DNA of 64,000 bases from Jatrophihabitans telluris (GCF_023516435.1 NZ_CP097332.1:2728001-2792000); one strand, 5' to 3'. Counted from the first letter of the stretch, positions 9,889 to 21,000 are shown. The notes: generated by a model from the sequence alone, not told the origin. Numbers and translations: made by a program.

Positions 9889-10617
9889 CTAACCGGCTTC
9901 TGCCACGGCCGCCAAGGCCTCGGGCAGCGTGAACGCTCCCGCGTACAGGGCCTTGCCGACGATCGCAGCTTCGACTCCGTTCACGCCGAGCGAGGCGATC
10001 GCCCGAAGATCATCCAGGGACGACACGCCGCCGGAGGCGACGACGGGCCGCGGGGTCGCAGCGGTGACCTCGCGCAGCAGTTGCAGGTTCGGGCCGGTCA
10101 GCGTGCCATCGCGGTGTACGTCGGTGACGACGTATCGCGCGCAGCCGTCGGCATCGAGCCGGGCCAGCGCCTCGTACAGGTCGCCGCCCTCGGACGTCCA
10201 GCCGCGGGCAGCCAGGGTCGTTCCCCGGACGTCGAGTCCGACGGCGATCTTGTCCCCGTGCCGAGCGATGGCCGAACGCACCCAGTCGGGCGATTCCATG
10301 GCGGCCGTTCCCAGGTTCACGCGTGCGCACCCGGTGGCCAGCGCGGCCTCGAGCGTTGCGTCGTCGCGGATCCCGCCGGAGAGCTCGACCGCGACGTCCA
10401 GGCGCCCCACGACCTCGGCGAGCAGGTCGCGGTTGCTCCCCCGTCCGAAGGCCGCGTCCAGGTCGACGAGATGCACCCATTGCGCTCCGTCGCTCTGCCA
10501 CTGCAGCGCGGCGTCCAGCGGGCTGCCGTAGGAGGTCTCGCTGCCGGCCGCGCCCTGCACGAGGCGCACCGCCTGGCCGCCGGCTACGTCAACCGCCGGC
10601 AGCAACACCAAAGTCAT
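9889..10617 (-). CDS. priA: ProFAR isomerase, HisA/PriA type
   Basis: Isomerises ProFAR to PRFAR in histidine synthesis. In actinobacteria this protein (PriA) usually also acts as TrpF, phosphoribosylanthranilate isomerase. The 242-residue barrel has [18 protein letters not shown] (catalytic Asp), [35 protein letters not shown], the second catalytic Asp in [16 protein letters not shown] and VASGGVSS. No trpF is present next to trpC/trpE, in keeping with the dual-function assignment, though that function is inferred from family knowledge. Translation is coupled to hisH by an ATGA overlap (10614-10617). Confidence 0.95.
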   Translation of the reverse strand: MTLVLLPAVDVAGGQAVRLVQGAAGSETSYGSPLDAALQWQSDGAQWVHLVDLDAAFGRGSNRDLLAEVVGRLDVAVELSGGIRDDATLEAALATGCARVNLGTAAMESPDWVRSAIARHGDKIAVGLDVRGTTLAARGWTSEGGDLYEALARLDADGCARYVVTDVHRDGTLTGPNLQLLREVTAATPRPVVASGGVSSLDDLRAIASLGVNGVEAAIVGKALYAGAFTLPEALAAVAEAG

Positions 10618-11345
10618 GATTCTCCTTGTTCAGCAGGGATATTCTCGTTCGACGCGGGGTGACTACGGGCCGGGGGCGATGCCTGGGGCGGGTGTGGACC
10701 GGCCAGCCGCGCGGCCACCGATCGGATCCAGTTGCGCAACAGCGCCTGGCCGGCGGCTCCGGACTTCTCCGGATGGAACTGCGTCGCCGAGAGCACGCCG
10801 TGCTCGGCGGCCGCGACGAAACGGTCGCCGTGCTCGGTGAGCGTGGCGAGGTAGGGCGAAGCGGGATCCGGAGCCGGCACCGCGTAGGAGTGGACGAAGT
10901 AGAAGCGGGTGCCGGGTTCGATTCCCTCGAACAGGACCGACCCGGCCGGGGGCGTCACGGTGTTCCAGCCCATGTGTGGCACCACCGGCGCCCGCAGCGG
11001 CTGGACGCGCCCGGGCAGCAGTCCGAGTCCGTCGGTGTGGACCCCGTGCTCGATGCCGTCGGCGAACAGCACCTGCATCCCGACGCAGATGCCCAGCACG
11101 GGGCGGGCGTCGGCAAGGCGCTCGGCGAGGATGCCGGCCGCGTCCACCCGGCCCAGGCCGGCCATGCACGCGGCGAACGCGCCGACCCCGGGAACCACCA
11201 GACCGTCGGCCGCCACCGCCGCTGCCCGATCCGCGGTCAGCCGGATCGATACCTCGTGGGAATCGAGGGCCGAACCGACCTTCTCCAGTGCGCGCACGGC
11301 AGAGCGGACGTTGCCCGACCCGTAGTCGAGAACGACGATCTCCAC
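10614..11345 (-). CDS. hisH: Imidazole glycerol phosphate synthase, glutaminase subunit
   Basis: Class I glutamine amidotransferase that feeds ammonia to HisF. About 243 residues from the GTG at 11345, four bases after the hisB stop; this start puts the family N-terminus [13 protein letters not shown] at residue 4. The triad is visible: nucleophile Cys in [13 protein letters not shown], with His and Glu in [10 protein letters not shown]. The C-terminus has an unusual extra tail of about 35 Pro/Ala/Ser-rich residues beyond LRNWI. The frame is open upstream to 11411, antisense to nothing useful and lacking homology. Confidence 0.95.
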   Translation of the reverse strand: MEIVVLDYGSGNVRSAVRALEKVGSALDSHEVSIRLTADRAAAVAADGLVVPGVGAFAACMAGLGRVDAAGILAERLADARPVLGICVGMQVLFADGIEHGVHTDGLGLLPGRVQPLRAPVVPHMGWNTVTPPAGSVLFEGIEPGTRFYFVHSYAVPAPDPASPYLATLTEHGDRFVAAAEHGVLSATQFHPEKSGAAGQALLRNWIRSVAARLAGPHPPQASPPARSHPASNENIPAEQGES

Positions 11346-11349
11346 CGGC

Positions 11350-11952
11350 CTACAACACACCCTTGGTCGAGGGCACACCGCTCTGCCGCGGATCCGGCTC
11401 GACCGCGGCACGCAACGCCCGTGCCACCGCCTTGTACTGCGCCTCGGTGATGTGGTGCCAGTCGCGGCCGGCGTGCACGCTCACATGCAGCGCGATCCGG
11501 GCGTGATAGGTGAAGGACTCGAAAACGTGGCGGGTCAGGGTCGTCGCGTAGGAGCTGTCGCGTCCGAGGATGTAGGCCGGAGCACCGTCAGGCTCGTTGT
11601 GGACGAGGTACGGACGGCCGGACAGATCGACCGCGGCCGACACGAGTGCCTCGTCCATCGGGACCACGGCGTCACCGAAGCGCTGGGTGCCGCGCTTGTC
11701 CCCGGCCGCCTCCCCGAACGCCTGTCCGAGTGCGATCGCGGCGTCCTCGACCGTGTGGTGGGAGTCGATGTGCAGATCGCCCTCGACCTGGACGGTCAGG
11801 TCGAACAGGCCGTGTTTACCGAAGGAGGACAGCATGTGGTCGTAGAAACCGACGCCCGTACTCACATCCGTGTGGCCGGCGCCGTCCAGGTCGATTTCGA
11901 CCAGGACCTTCGTCTCGGCGGTTGTGCGCTCTACGCGGCCGGTTCGGCTCAC
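11350..11952 (-). CDS. hisB: Imidazoleglycerol-phosphate dehydratase
   Basis: Manganese enzyme that dehydrates IGP to imidazole-acetol phosphate. The 200-residue single-function HisB has the duplicated metal motifs: [16 protein letters not shown] and [14 protein letters not shown] in the first half, and [14 protein letters not shown] plus [20 protein letters not shown] in the second. Length is standard. GTG start overlaps the hisC stop as GTGA (11949-11952). Lies between hisC and hisH. Confidence 0.97.
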   Translation of the reverse strand: MSRTGRVERTTAETKVLVEIDLDGAGHTDVSTGVGFYDHMLSSFGKHGLFDLTVQVEGDLHIDSHHTVEDAAIALGQAFGEAAGDKRGTQRFGDAVVPMDEALVSAAVDLSGRPYLVHNEPDGAPAYILGRDSSYATTLTRHVFESFTYHARIALHVSVHAGRDWHHITEAQYKAVARALRAAVEPDPRQSGVPSTKGVL

Positions 11953-13208
11953 CTGCCTACCCCTTCGTCTGCGGGGGACGCCGCACGGTCGGCTGATCCG
12001 CTTGCGGCATCAGCACCGGCGTCCTGCCGTCCATTGTCGCGTACCGCGGGAAGCTCATTGCCCCCAGGCGCCACTTGCAGCAACGCCGCACGGAATGCGG
12101 CCATCTCGGCGGTGGTCCCGACCGAGACCCGCAGCCAGCCGTCGGGGCCGGTCTCACGGATCAGCACGCCGCGATCGAGCAGGCCCTGCCAGCGCGAGTG
12201 CCGGTCCCGGAATCGCCCGAACAGCACGAAGTTGGCGTCGGAGTCCGCCGCGCTGAATCCATGCTCGCGCAACCACGTGATGGTGTCGTCCCGGGCCGAG
12301 CGCAGGTCCTGCACCCGGGCCAATGCCTCCGAGCGGTGCGACAACGCGGCATGGGCGGCGGCCTGCGCAACCGCGGACAGGTGATAGGGCAGCCGGACGA
12401 TCCGGACTGCGTCCACCACCGCGCGAGTCGCGGCGAGATAACCCAGCCGGCCACCGGCGTAGGCGAAGGCCTTGCTCATCGTGCGGGTGACGATCAAGCG
12501 CGGGTGGGCGGGCAACAGGCTCACCGCGCTGGGCACCCCGTCGCGGCGGAACTCGGCGTACGCCTCGTCCACTATGACCACCCCGGGAGCTATCGCGAGC
12601 ACGGCGCGGACCGTCTCCAGGGGCAGCGCCGTGCCCGTCGGGTTGTTCGGCGAGGTCAGGATCACCACGGACGGACGGTGCTGGGAAATCAGCCCGACCG
12701 CGTGGGCGGTGTCGATGCTGAAATCGGCCGCGCGGTGGCCTACGACCCAGCGGGTGTGGGTGTTGCGGGCGTACTCGGGGTACATCGAATAAGTCGGCGC
12801 GAACGACAACGCGGTCCGGCCGGGGCCGCCGAAAGCCTGGAGCAACTGCTGCATGATCTCGTTCGAGCCGTTGGCCGCCCAGATGTTCTCCGGCTCCAGC
12901 CGGACCAGGCCCCCGCCGCTGTCGGCGGTGAGAAAGCGCCCGAGTTCGGCCCGCAACGCCAGGAACTCCCGATCGGGATAACGGTTGATCGACGCCGTCG
13001 CCTCGGCCACCGCGGCGGCGATCTCGGCGATCACCGTCGCGCTCGGCGGGTAGGGGTTCTCGTTGACGTTGAGCCTGACGGGGACATCGGGCTGGGGAGC
13101 GCCGTAGGGCTGTTCGCCGCGGAGGTCTTCACGCAGCGGCAGATCCGCGAGGCTGATGTCGGCCGGGACCGACGCTGTCTCGGCGGGCGCGGGGTGCGGG
13201 CCGGTCAT
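11949..13208 (-). CDS. hisC: Histidinol-phosphate aminotransferase
   Basis: PLP enzyme (fold type I) transferring the amino group from glutamate to imidazole-acetol phosphate. About 419 residues: a roughly 30-residue acidic/proline N-terminal stretch, then [49 protein letters not shown], and the PLP lysine in [17 protein letters not shown], with a final arginine contact near LRVSVGT. The ATG at 13208 overlaps the hisD stop (ATGA). The same frame stays open to 14180, but that upstream part is antisense to hisD and has no homology. The C-terminal about 40 residues are Ala/Asp-rich and non-conserved. Confidence 0.95.
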   Translation of the reverse strand: MTGPHPAPAETASVPADISLADLPLREDLRGEQPYGAPQPDVPVRLNVNENPYPPSATVIAEIAAAVAEATASINRYPDREFLALRAELGRFLTADSGGGLVRLEPENIWAANGSNEIMQQLLQAFGGPGRTALSFAPTYSMYPEYARNTHTRWVVGHRAADFSIDTAHAVGLISQHRPSVVILTSPNNPTGTALPLETVRAVLAIAPGVVIVDEAYAEFRRDGVPSAVSLLPAHPRLIVTRTMSKAFAYAGGRLGYLAATRAVVDAVRIVRLPYHLSAVAQAAAHAALSHRSEALARVQDLRSARDDTITWLREHGFSAADSDANFVLFGRFRDRHSRWQGLLDRGVLIRETGPDGWLRVSVGTTAEMAAFRAALLQVAPGGNELPAVRDNGRQDAGADAASGSADRAASPADEGVGR

Positions 13209-14557
13209 GCCAGCCGTACCTTGACCGCCGCGCCGTGGGCCGGGAGGTCCTCGGCATCGGCCAGCGCTATGACGTGAGCGGACACCTCCACCAGCGCCTC
13301 GTGGTCGTACTCCACCAGGTGCACGCCCTTGAGGAAGGACTGCACGGACAGGCCGGATGCGTGGCGGGCCGTGCAGCCGGTCGGCAGCACGTGGTTGGAC
13401 CCCGCGCAGTAGTCGCCCAACGACACCGGCGAGGACGCCCCGACGAAGATGCAGCCCGCGCTGCGAACGCGTTCGGCCCACTTGCGGGCATCGACCGTGA
13501 TCACTTCGAGGTGTTCGGCGGCGTAGGCGTTGACGACCTGCAGACCCTGCTCGAGATCGCCGACCAGGACGGTTGCCGACTGCGGGCCGGACAGCGCGGT
13601 CCGGACGCGGTCGGTGTGCTTGGTGATCTGGACCTGGCGCGACACCTCGGCGTCCACCGCGTCGGCGAGTTCGGCGGAGTCGGTCACCAGGACCGACGCG
13701 GCCATCGGGTCGTGCTCGGCCTGGCTGATCAGGTCGGCGGCGACATGAGCCGGGTCCGCGCTGGCGTCGGCCAGGATCGCGATCTCGGTCGGGCCCGCCT
13801 CGGCGTCGATTCCGATGACGCCGCGGAGCACGCGCTTGGCGGCCGCGACGTAGATGTTGCCCGGGCCCGTCACCACGTCCACCGGCTCGATCAGCACGCG
13901 CCCGGCACTGTGACCGTCTGCCTCCCCCGAATCGCCATACGCCATTAGGGCGATCGCCTGCGCGCCACCGATCGCGTAGACCTCCTCGACGCCCAGCAGC
14001 GCGCACGCGGCGAGAATGGTCGGGTGCGGCAGCGAGCCGAATTCCTTCTGGGGCGGGGAACACACGACCAGCGACGGGACTCCGGCTTCCTGGGCCGGCA
14101 CCACGTTCATCACGACCGAGGACGGGTAGACGGCCAGGCCGCCCGGCACGTACAGGCCCACCCGGTCGACCGGGATCCACTTCTCCGTGACCGTGCCGCC
14201 CGCAACGACCTGCACCTCGACCGTGGGCCGGCGCTGTTTGCGGTGCACGATCCGCGCCCGGCGGATGGATTCCTCCAGAGCGGCGCGCACCGCCGGGTCG
14301 AGGGTGGCCAGCGCGTCCGTGATGGCCGCGGCCGGCACCCGGGGGTCGGCCAGATCGACACCGTCGAAGCGCGCCGTCGCCTCCCGCGCGGCAGGGTAGC
14401 CACGATCGCGGACACCCTCGATCACCGGGGTCACCGCGGCGATCGCCGCGTCGACGTCCATCTCGGCCCGAGGCAGCACCTGACGCAACCGATGGCCGGA
14501 GGTGAAGGAGGGTTCTTGCTCGGCGGCGGAGGGGCGGAGGTCGACTCGGCGTAGCAC
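13205..14557 (-). CDS. hisD: Histidinol dehydrogenase
   Basis: Zinc- and NAD-dependent two-step oxidation of L-histidinol to L-histidine. About 450 residues from GTG 14557 (LRRVDLRP). Visible: [60 protein letters not shown], and the metal/catalytic segments ISQAEHDP and YAAEHLEV. The ATG ten codons upstream (14587) is less attractive: the GTG lies seven bases after a TAGAAT hexamer, has no Shine-Dalgarno, and starts where homologues start, so the mRNA may be leaderless. First gene of the hisDCBHA run, divergent from the LON-domain gene. Confidence 0.95.
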   Translation of the reverse strand: MLRRVDLRPSAAEQEPSFTSGHRLRQVLPRAEMDVDAAIAAVTPVIEGVRDRGYPAAREATARFDGVDLADPRVPAAAITDALATLDPAVRAALEESIRRARIVHRKQRRPTVEVQVVAGGTVTEKWIPVDRVGLYVPGGLAVYPSSVVMNVVPAQEAGVPSLVVCSPPQKEFGSLPHPTILAACALLGVEEVYAIGGAQAIALMAYGDSGEADGHSAGRVLIEPVDVVTGPGNIYVAAAKRVLRGVIGIDAEAGPTEIAILADASADPAHVAADLISQAEHDPMAASVLVTDSAELADAVDAEVSRQVQITKHTDRVRTALSGPQSATVLVGDLEQGLQVVNAYAAEHLEVITVDARKWAERVRSAGCIFVGASSPVSLGDYCAGSNHVLPTGCTARHASGLSVQSFLKGVHLVEYDHEALVEVSAHVIALADAEDLPAHGAAVKVRLA

Positions 14558-14570
14558 GAACCGGATTCTA
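14558..14570 (-). promoter_or_regulatory. Candidate leaderless promoter of hisD (-10 TAGAAT)
   Basis: On the minus strand TAGAAT (14570-14565) is followed by seven bases and then the hisD GTG at 14557. This is the usual spacing between a -10 hexamer and a transcription start, so the mRNA would begin at or next to the start codon. No good -35 hexamer is visible at 16-18 bp, and there is no ribosome-binding site between. Confidence 0.5.
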
Positions 14571-14613
14571 GTTCGGTTGCTCGACATGCCGGACTACCCG
14601 CTCAGGCCGTACC

Positions 14614-15384
14614 GTGAGTCACGTGGAGGAGCAGCTGCCCGAACCCCGTCCCGAGTCGGCCCAGCCGCTCGAGCTCCTCCCGCTGTTCCCGCTCGGCACG
14701 GTGCTCGTGCCAGGCATGCCGCTGGCTCTGCAGGTCTTCGAACCGCGCTACCGCCGACTCATGGCCGATCTGCTGGACGGCGTCGATGCCGAGCCCGACG
14801 ACGAGACCCATCCGGTCGGCGCGTCCGCGGTCTTCGGCGTCGTGGCGCTGCGCCGCGGGTGGGAGGTCGGTGCGGTCGGCGATCTGCACGAGATCGGGAC
14901 GACCGCCCGGATCAGCAGCGTGCGGCAGACTCCGGACGGCCGCTACGAGCTGGAGGCCTTCGGCGAGCAACGTTTCCGCATCCACGGGCTCGACCAGGGC
15001 AGCCAGCCGTACCTGCTCGGGTCGGTGGAATATCTCGACGAGCCGGACGGACCACTGAGCGACCACGCCAGCGTCAGCACACGGCTGGCCTGGCGGGACC
15101 ATCTGGCGGCTCTGCACGCGCTCACCGACGGCGCCGGCCTCGACCCCGAGGGACTGGACGAAAAGGCGGTCCCGCTGATTGCGGGGCGCCCGCTGTCCTA
15201 CGCCATCGCCGAGTTGCCCTCGTTACCGGTGGCCGACCGTCAGCAGCTACTCAGCTGTCCCGACACCGCGACCCGGCTCACCACGGCCAGAAGGGTGCTG
15301 CACCGGGAGACCGTCCTGGTTCGCCGGCTCCGCGCCATACCGGCCACCGCCGCCACGTTCTCGGCCGCCATCAGCGCCTGCTGA
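14614..15384 (+). CDS. LON substrate-binding-domain protein
   Basis: Stand-alone LON N-terminal domain protein of 256 residues without the AAA or protease domains of Lon. Core features: LLPLFPLGTVLVPGMPLALQVFEPRYRRL, FGVVALRRGWEVG, GTTARISSVRQTPDGRY, the FRI-HGLDQGSQPYLLGSVEYL strand pair, and a C-terminal helical bundle. Such proteins are common in actinobacteria; the presumed role is substrate or adaptor binding, with no established reaction. GTG start at 14614, 56 bp from the divergent hisD start. Its last 138 bp overlap the 3' end of the opposite-strand gene at 15247-16008. Confidence 0.88.
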   Translation: MSHVEEQLPEPRPESAQPLELLPLFPLGTVLVPGMPLALQVFEPRYRRLMADLLDGVDAEPDDETHPVGASAVFGVVALRRGWEVGAVGDLHEIGTTARISSVRQTPDGRYELEAFGEQRFRIHGLDQGSQPYLLGSVEYLDEPDGPLSDHASVSTRLAWRDHLAALHALTDGAGLDPEGLDEKAVPLIAGRPLSYAIAELPSLPVADRQQLLSCPDTATRLTTARRVLHRETVLVRRLRAIPATAATFSAAISAC

Positions 15385-16008
15385 CGCCGCGGCCACCACA
15401 TCGGCGGGGTCAGGCCGCGTCTCGGAGTCGGTTCCCGGATACGACAGTGGTGCCGTCTGCGGCGGCGCGACGAATGCCGCGTCGTTGGACAGGCCGGCCA
15501 GACCGGCGTACACGAGAACCGCCAGGAACGGTTGGACGAACACCAGCACACCGGCGTGCAGGTGCAGCGGCGGATGGATGATGCTGTTGAGCGGGCCGCT
15601 GTTCGATCCCGGCGCCAGCGCCTGGCCGACAGCGACCGCCACGAGCGAACTGAGCACCCCGGCCGCAGCTATCCAGAGCAGGACGAGGACCCCGCGCAGC
15701 GGCTTGAGCAGGAACCAGCCGGCGAGGCCGGTGAGCACGCCGGCGGCCAGACAGAGCAGGAAGAATCTGCCGTCGGCGGCGATCTGGGTCTCGGCCTCGG
15801 CGGGAATGATCACCGGCCGGTTCGCTGCGTCCGGCACCAGGTAGGAGACCGCTCGCGGCGACCACCAGAGCCACGCGAGGCCGATCCCGACACCGGCCAA
15901 CAGTTGCGCGCCGAGCACCGTCAGCAGCGGCCGAAACCGTCTCGGCGGGTCCGAGGCAAGGACGTCGGCAGGGGGCGGGTCGGCGAGCTGAACGCGGTAG
16001 TCGGTCAT
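15247..16008 (-). CDS. Membrane protein, DUF2567-like
   Basis: About 253 residues with four membrane helices: roughly residues 30-49, 83-101, 105-125 and 150-172, bracketing an extracytoplasmic loop with LVPDAANRPVIIPAEAETQIAADGRF. The look is that of actinobacterial DUF2567 proteins, whose function is unknown. ATG 16008 overlaps the amidohydrolase stop (ATGA), so the two are probably co-translated. The C-terminal about 60 residues are hydrophilic, Gly/Ala/Asp-rich and read antisense to the LON gene, overlapping it by 138 bp tail-to-tail; this tail is probably not conserved. Confidence 0.75.
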   Translation of the reverse strand: MTDYRVQLADPPPADVLASDPPRRFRPLLTVLGAQLLAGVGIGLAWLWWSPRAVSYLVPDAANRPVIIPAEAETQIAADGRFFLLCLAAGVLTGLAGWFLLKPLRGVLVLLWIAAAGVLSSLVAVAVGQALAPGSNSGPLNSIIHPPLHLHAGVLVFVQPFLAVLVYAGLAGLSNDAAFVAPPQTAPLSYPGTDSETRPDPADVVAAASAGADGGRERGGGGRYGAEPANQDGLPVQHPSGRGEPGRGVGTAE

Positions 16009-17309
16009 CCGCTGGGGTTCTCCCGTACTGCTCGTGGGGCCGCTACGCCCGAGTTGTCGGCTTGTCTCACGGTAAGCCGTCCACCCAAGAACACCGCTGC
16101 CGGTGTGCGCCACACCCCGGGTTCGGCCAGTGGACTGAACGGCAGCAGGACCAGCGCGGCGTCCTGGCCGGCCTCGATGCGACCGAACCTGCGCCTCATC
16201 CCGATCGCCTCGGCCGAAGCCTGGGTGGCCGCTCTGAGGGCGCCGAGCCGGCCGAGACCGGTGTCGGCGATGCGGTCGAGCTCGCGGGGGTCCACTCCTG
16301 GGCCGGTGCCCGCGTTGCCGAGGTCGGTTCCGTAGCGCAGCACCACCCCGGCCGCGACGAGGTCGGCGGCGTTGTCGGCCGCGGTGCGCCCCGTACCCGC
16401 GGAGAAGAAGGTCTGCAGTGTCGACACCACCGCCGTACCGCTGTCGGCGATCCTGCTGATCAGTTCCGGGTCCAGCCGCTCGGTCGGGGTGTGGGCGAAT
16501 TCGTCCACGCCGGCGTCCAGAGCGCGGGCCACGTACTCGGCGCTCAACGCGTGGGCGGTCACTCCCAGGCCCAGCGCGTGCGCGGCGTCGACCACCGCCC
16601 GCAATACGTCCGGCGCGAGCACCGGCCACGGATTGCGGCTCGAGCCGCCGTCCTGCAGGGCGACCTTGATCAGATCGACCCCTTCCGATGCCAGCTGTTG
16701 GACGGCCGACCGGGCCCGCGCCGGCGACTCCACGAACTCGGCGTACCCGTCTGCGCCCCAGCTCTGAGACGGATAGCCGCCGGGGGCGGTGAGCACCGGG
16801 CCGGCCCCGGCGACGAACGGCCGATGTGCGGGGATCGGCCGGTGCCCGGTGCGCCACTGTTGGGTCCAGCGCATGGGTGCTCCGAGATCGCGGACGGCGA
16901 CCAGGCCGGAGGCGGGACCGCTGATCGGGCTGTCGGGACGATCGGGATCGGCACGTGGGTCGAAGCCCAGGTGAACGTGCGCGTCCACAATTCCCGGGAC
17001 CACCCAGTGGTGCTCGCCTCCGAGCACGAGCAGGTCGCGCGGCAGAGTCTCGCGCGGGCCTAGCCGCACCTCGACGACCCGACCACCACCGTCGACAACG
17101 ACCACCCCGGGGGTTGGCTCGGCGTCGCCACCGGTCCATACGGTGCCGGCAAAGGCCACGCCGCGGCTGGGCGCGGCGCCCACGCTCGCACGACGCTCCC
17201 GGACGACGGTCAGCCCGGCCTGCGCGCGGGCGGCCAGCTTGGTGCCCAGGCGCCAGGCGCGGCCCGCGAGCGGGGCGGCGAAGCGAAGGTGGTCCGGGCG
17301 GTCAGTCAC
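16005..17309 (-). CDS. Amidohydrolase-superfamily protein (imidazolonepropionase-like)
   Basis: Predicted metal-dependent hydrolase of 434 residues. After an N-terminal beta-sandwich part comes the metal motif VDAHVHLG (about residue 108), then VRDLGAP, a lysine in LIKVALQDGG that could be the bridging ligand, HALSAEYVARALDAGVDEFAHTP (two metal histidines), and GTDLGN where the catalytic Asp is expected, closing with GRIEAGQDAALVLLPFSPL. This order fits imidazolonepropionase/prolidase-like amidohydrolases. The substrate cannot be read; no hut genes are nearby. GTG start. It is followed by the overlapping membrane gene. Confidence 0.87.
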   Translation of the reverse strand: MTDRPDHLRFAAPLAGRAWRLGTKLAARAQAGLTVVRERRASVGAAPSRGVAFAGTVWTGGDAEPTPGVVVVDGGGRVVEVRLGPRETLPRDLLVLGGEHHWVVPGIVDAHVHLGFDPRADPDRPDSPISGPASGLVAVRDLGAPMRWTQQWRTGHRPIPAHRPFVAGAGPVLTAPGGYPSQSWGADGYAEFVESPARARSAVQQLASEGVDLIKVALQDGGSSRNPWPVLAPDVLRAVVDAAHALGLGVTAHALSAEYVARALDAGVDEFAHTPTERLDPELISRIADSGTAVVSTLQTFFSAGTGRTAADNAADLVAAGVVLRYGTDLGNAGTGPGVDPRELDRIADTGLGRLGALRAATQASAEAIGMRRRFGRIEAGQDAALVLLPFSPLAEPGVWRTPAAVFLGGRLTVRQADNSGVAAPRAVRENPSG

Positions 17310-17402
17310 AGTCGGTGGTCTCGCTCACGTGAGGGCTGGTGATGGTCAGCACGATTCTGGCCCCTGGTGCCGCTCCGGGCGGCCTGCCCTGCCGCTTCGG
17401 CT

Positions 17403-17951
17403 TCAGCTGAGGGTGTGGCGTCGCAGCAGTACGTGCAACTCGTCCAGCGTCGAGGTGTCCACCACCTGCCCCAGATCGAAGCTGCGAAGCCTCGCGAGGG
17501 TGTCGGCGCGCCTGCGTGAGCGGAGCAGGCGCAGCCCGATCAACGCCGGCCCCCACGGTGCGGACGGCAGGCCGATTCGCCGCAGCTCGGCGCGCAGACC
17601 CCGTCGTGTGCGCCCGACCAGCCGTTCGACCTGCATTCCCGCAGGACCCATCGCCTCCAGACCGGACAGGCGCCGCTGGAGGCCGGAGAGCAACATTCGG
17701 ATCAGCAGGATCACGGCGGCGACGAGACCGAACAGCACAGCGAGGACTTTCAGACCGCCGAACCACAGTGCGACGGCCAGGACGAGCACGGCGATCGCGG
17801 CCCAGTGCACGGTGCGCACGATCGAGGCGCCGATGGCCTGGCTCAACAGGTATCGACGGAGCAGCCATTGCGAGGCCTCCGAACCCTGCGCGAACGAACC
17901 CACCTGCGGGTCTGGACGCTTTGGATCGGGCGGCACGATCTCGTAACTCAT
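17403..17951 (-). CDS. Two-TM protein of unknown function
   Basis: A 182-residue protein: acidic/proline N-terminus (MSYEIVPPDPKRPDPQVG), a hydrophobic pair of helices at about 49-68 and 70-88, then a basic, arginine-rich, probably cytoplasmic C-terminal domain of about 90 residues ending in a leucine-rich helix (DTSTLDELHVLLRRHTL). I do not recognise the family. It lies between dnaE (51 bp upstream) and the amidohydrolase (93 bp downstream), all on the minus strand. Confidence 0.72.
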   Translation of the reverse strand: MSYEIVPPDPKRPDPQVGSFAQGSEASQWLLRRYLLSQAIGASIVRTVHWAAIAVLVLAVALWFGGLKVLAVLFGLVAAVILLIRMLLSGLQRRLSGLEAMGPAGMQVERLVGRTRRGLRAELRRIGLPSAPWGPALIGLRLLRSRRRADTLARLRSFDLGQVVDTSTLDELHVLLRRHTLS

Positions 17952-18002
17952 GACGGTTCAACGCCGCAGGGTTGGGTGTGGTTCACGATGTTCGCCCAGG
18001 GC

Positions 18003-21000
18003 TCAGCCGGCGACCGAGTTGGGCCCGAGCAGCGCCTTGAGGTCACCCATCAGCGCCGGCGAGGCGGTGACCCGCAACGCGTCGGGCAGTTTGTAGCGAT
18101 GCCGTCGCTCACCGCTGACGAGTTCGAGGTGCACTTCCGTGGTGCCGGGATGGCCGCGCAGGACGTCTCGGAGTCGCTCGACCATCGGCGGCGTGCAGCG
18201 CGACGGCGCGATCTGCAACTTGACCGGGCCGTTCGGCCCCTCGGTGAGATCGGGCAGTGTCAGGTCGGAGCCGATGAGCCGGATCGTGTCCTCACGGCTG
18301 TCCACCCGGCCCTTGATCACGACGATCGCGTCCTCGGCGATCTTCATACCGACCTGGGCGTAGGAGGCGGGGAAGAACAGGACCTCGACCGCGCCCTCGA
18401 GATCCTCCAGGGCCACTTGGGCCCAAGGCTTACCGTCCTTGGTCATCCGGCGCGTGACACCGGACAGAATGCCGGCGACCGTCACCGTCTGGCCGTCGTT
18501 GACCAGGTCGGACTGCAGATCGGCGATGCTGACCTCGGCCGCGGTGGCGAGGATGTGCTCGACACCGAACAGGGGATGATCGGAAACGTAGAGCCCGAGC
18601 ATCTCCCGCTCGAAGTTCAGGAGCACGGACTTGTCCCATTCCCCGTCCGGCACCCGGACTGCGAACACATCTGTCTCGGCGGCCGAATCCTCGGTCCCGA
18701 AGCCGAAAAGGTCGAACTGCCCGATCGCTTCGGCCTTCTTCGTGTCGACGACGGCGTCGATGGACTGTTCGTAGACGGTGATCAGGCCGCGTCGGGTGTG
18801 GCCGAGGGAATCGAAGGCACCGGACTTGATCAAGGCCTCGACGGTGCGCTTGTTGCAGGCCACCGCGTCCACCTTGCGCAGGTAGTCGGCGAAGTCGAGA
18901 TAGCTCTGCTTCTCCTTGCGGCGGGCCACGATCGAGGACACCACGTTGCCGCCCACGTTGCGGACGGCGGACAGGCCGAAGCGGATGTCCGTCCCCGTCG
19001 GGGTGAAGTTGGCGTCGGAGGAGTTCACGCAAGGTGGCAACACTTTGATGCCCATCCGCCGACACTCGGCCAGGTAGACAGCCATCTTGTCCTTGTCGTC
19101 CTTGACCGAGGTCAGCAACGCCGCCATGTACTCGGCCGGGTAGTTCGCCTTGAGGTAGCCCGTCCAGTAGGACAGCACCCCGTAGGCCGCGGTGTGCGCC
19201 TTGTTGAACGCATAGTCGGAGAACGGGAGCAGGACGTCCCAGAGGGCCTTGACCGCAGCCGCTGAGTAACCGTTGGTCTTCATGCCACCGGAGAAGATCT
19301 CGTACTGGGCGTCCAGCTCGGACTTCTTCTTCTTGCCCATCGCGCGACGAAGCAGATCAGCCGCGCCGAGCGTGTAACCGGCGAGCTGCTGCGCGATCGC
19401 CATGACCTGTTCCTGGTAGACGATCAGGCCGTAGGTGTCGCCGAGCAGGTCCTTGAGCGGTTCGGCCAGCTCCGGATGGATCGCCACGACGGGCTTGCGG
19501 TCGTTCTTGCGATCGGCGTACTCGTTGTGCGAGTTGGCGCCCATCGGACCCGGTCGATACAGGGCCAGAACCGCGGAGATGTCCTCGAAGTTGTCCGGTC
19601 GCATTGATCGGAGCAAGGCCCGCATCGGTCCGCCGTCGAGCTGAAAGACCCCCAGGGTGTCACCGCGGGCCAGCAGCTCGTACGTCGCCTGGTCGGTGAG
19701 CTCGAGGTCCTCCAGCACGAGCTCGTGATTGCGGTTGGCCTTGATGTTGGCCACCGCGTCGTCGAGGATCGTGAGGTTTCGCAACCCCAGGAAGTCCATC
19801 TTGATAAGGCCGAGCTTCTCGCAGGACGGGTAGTCGAACTGGGTGATGATCGCGCCGTCCTGCTCGCGGCGCATGATCGGTATGACGTCGACGAGCGGTT
19901 CGGAGGACATGATCACGCCCGCGGCGTGGACACCCCACTGTCGCTTGAGTCCTTCCAGACCTTGGGCGGTGTCGACGACCTTCTTGACTTCGGGGTCGGC
20001 CTCGTACAGGGACCGGAATTCGCCGCCCTCGCCGTAGCGCTCATGGCTGGAGTCGAAGATCTTCGACAGCGGGACGTCCTTGCCCATGACCGGGGGCGGC
20101 ATGACCTTGGTGATCCGGTCGCCCATCGCGAACGGGTACCCGAGCACCCGCGCGGCGTCCTTGACCGCCTGCTTGGCCTTGATGGTGCCGTAGGTGACGA
20201 TCTGAGCCACCCGGTCGTCGCCGTACTTGTCGCTGACGTAGCGGATGACCTCGCCCCGCCGACGTTCGTCGAAGTCGACGTCGAAGTCGGGCATCGACAC
20301 CCGGTCGGGGTTGAGGAATCGCTCGAAGATCAAGCCGTGGCGCAGCGGGTCCAGGTCGGTGATGCGCATCGCGTAGGCGGCCATCGAACCCGCGCCCGAA
20401 CCGCGGCCGGGACCGACCCGGATGCCGTTCTTCTTGGCCCAGTTGATGAAGTCGGCGACGACGAGGAAGTAGCCGGGGAAGCCCATCTGGACGATGACGC
20501 CGACCTCGTAGTCGGCCTGCTTGCGGACCTCGTCGGGAATGCCGTGCGGGTAGCGGTCCAGCAGACCCGCCTCGACCTCCTTGATGAACCAGGAGGTCTC
20601 GTCCTCGCCCTCGGGGACCGGGAAGCGCGGCATGTAGTTGGCCGCTTCGTTGAAGCTGACGTCACAGCGCTCGGCGATGAGCAGGGTGTTGTCGCAGGCT
20701 TCACGCAGCTCGTACTTGTCCGCCCAGAGCGAGCGCATCTCGGCCGGCGACTTGAGGTAGAAGTCCTTGGCATCGAACTTGAACCGGTTCGGGTCGGCCA
20801 TGGTCTTGCCCGACTGAACGCACAGCAGCACCTCGTGCGCGTCAGCATCGGCCGGTTTGGTGTAGTGCAGGTCGTTGGTGGCGATCATCGGCAGGCTGAG
20901 ATCCCGGCCGAGTTTGATCAGTCCCTCGCGGACCCGGGTCTCGATCCCCAGACCGTGATCCATCAGTTCCAGGAAGAAGTTGTCCTTGCCGAAGATGTCC

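Noticed and set aside
13209-14180. N-terminal extension of hisC
   Set aside because: The frame is open but lies entirely over hisD in another frame on the same strand, and ATG 13208 with the ATGA overlap matches the family N-terminus.
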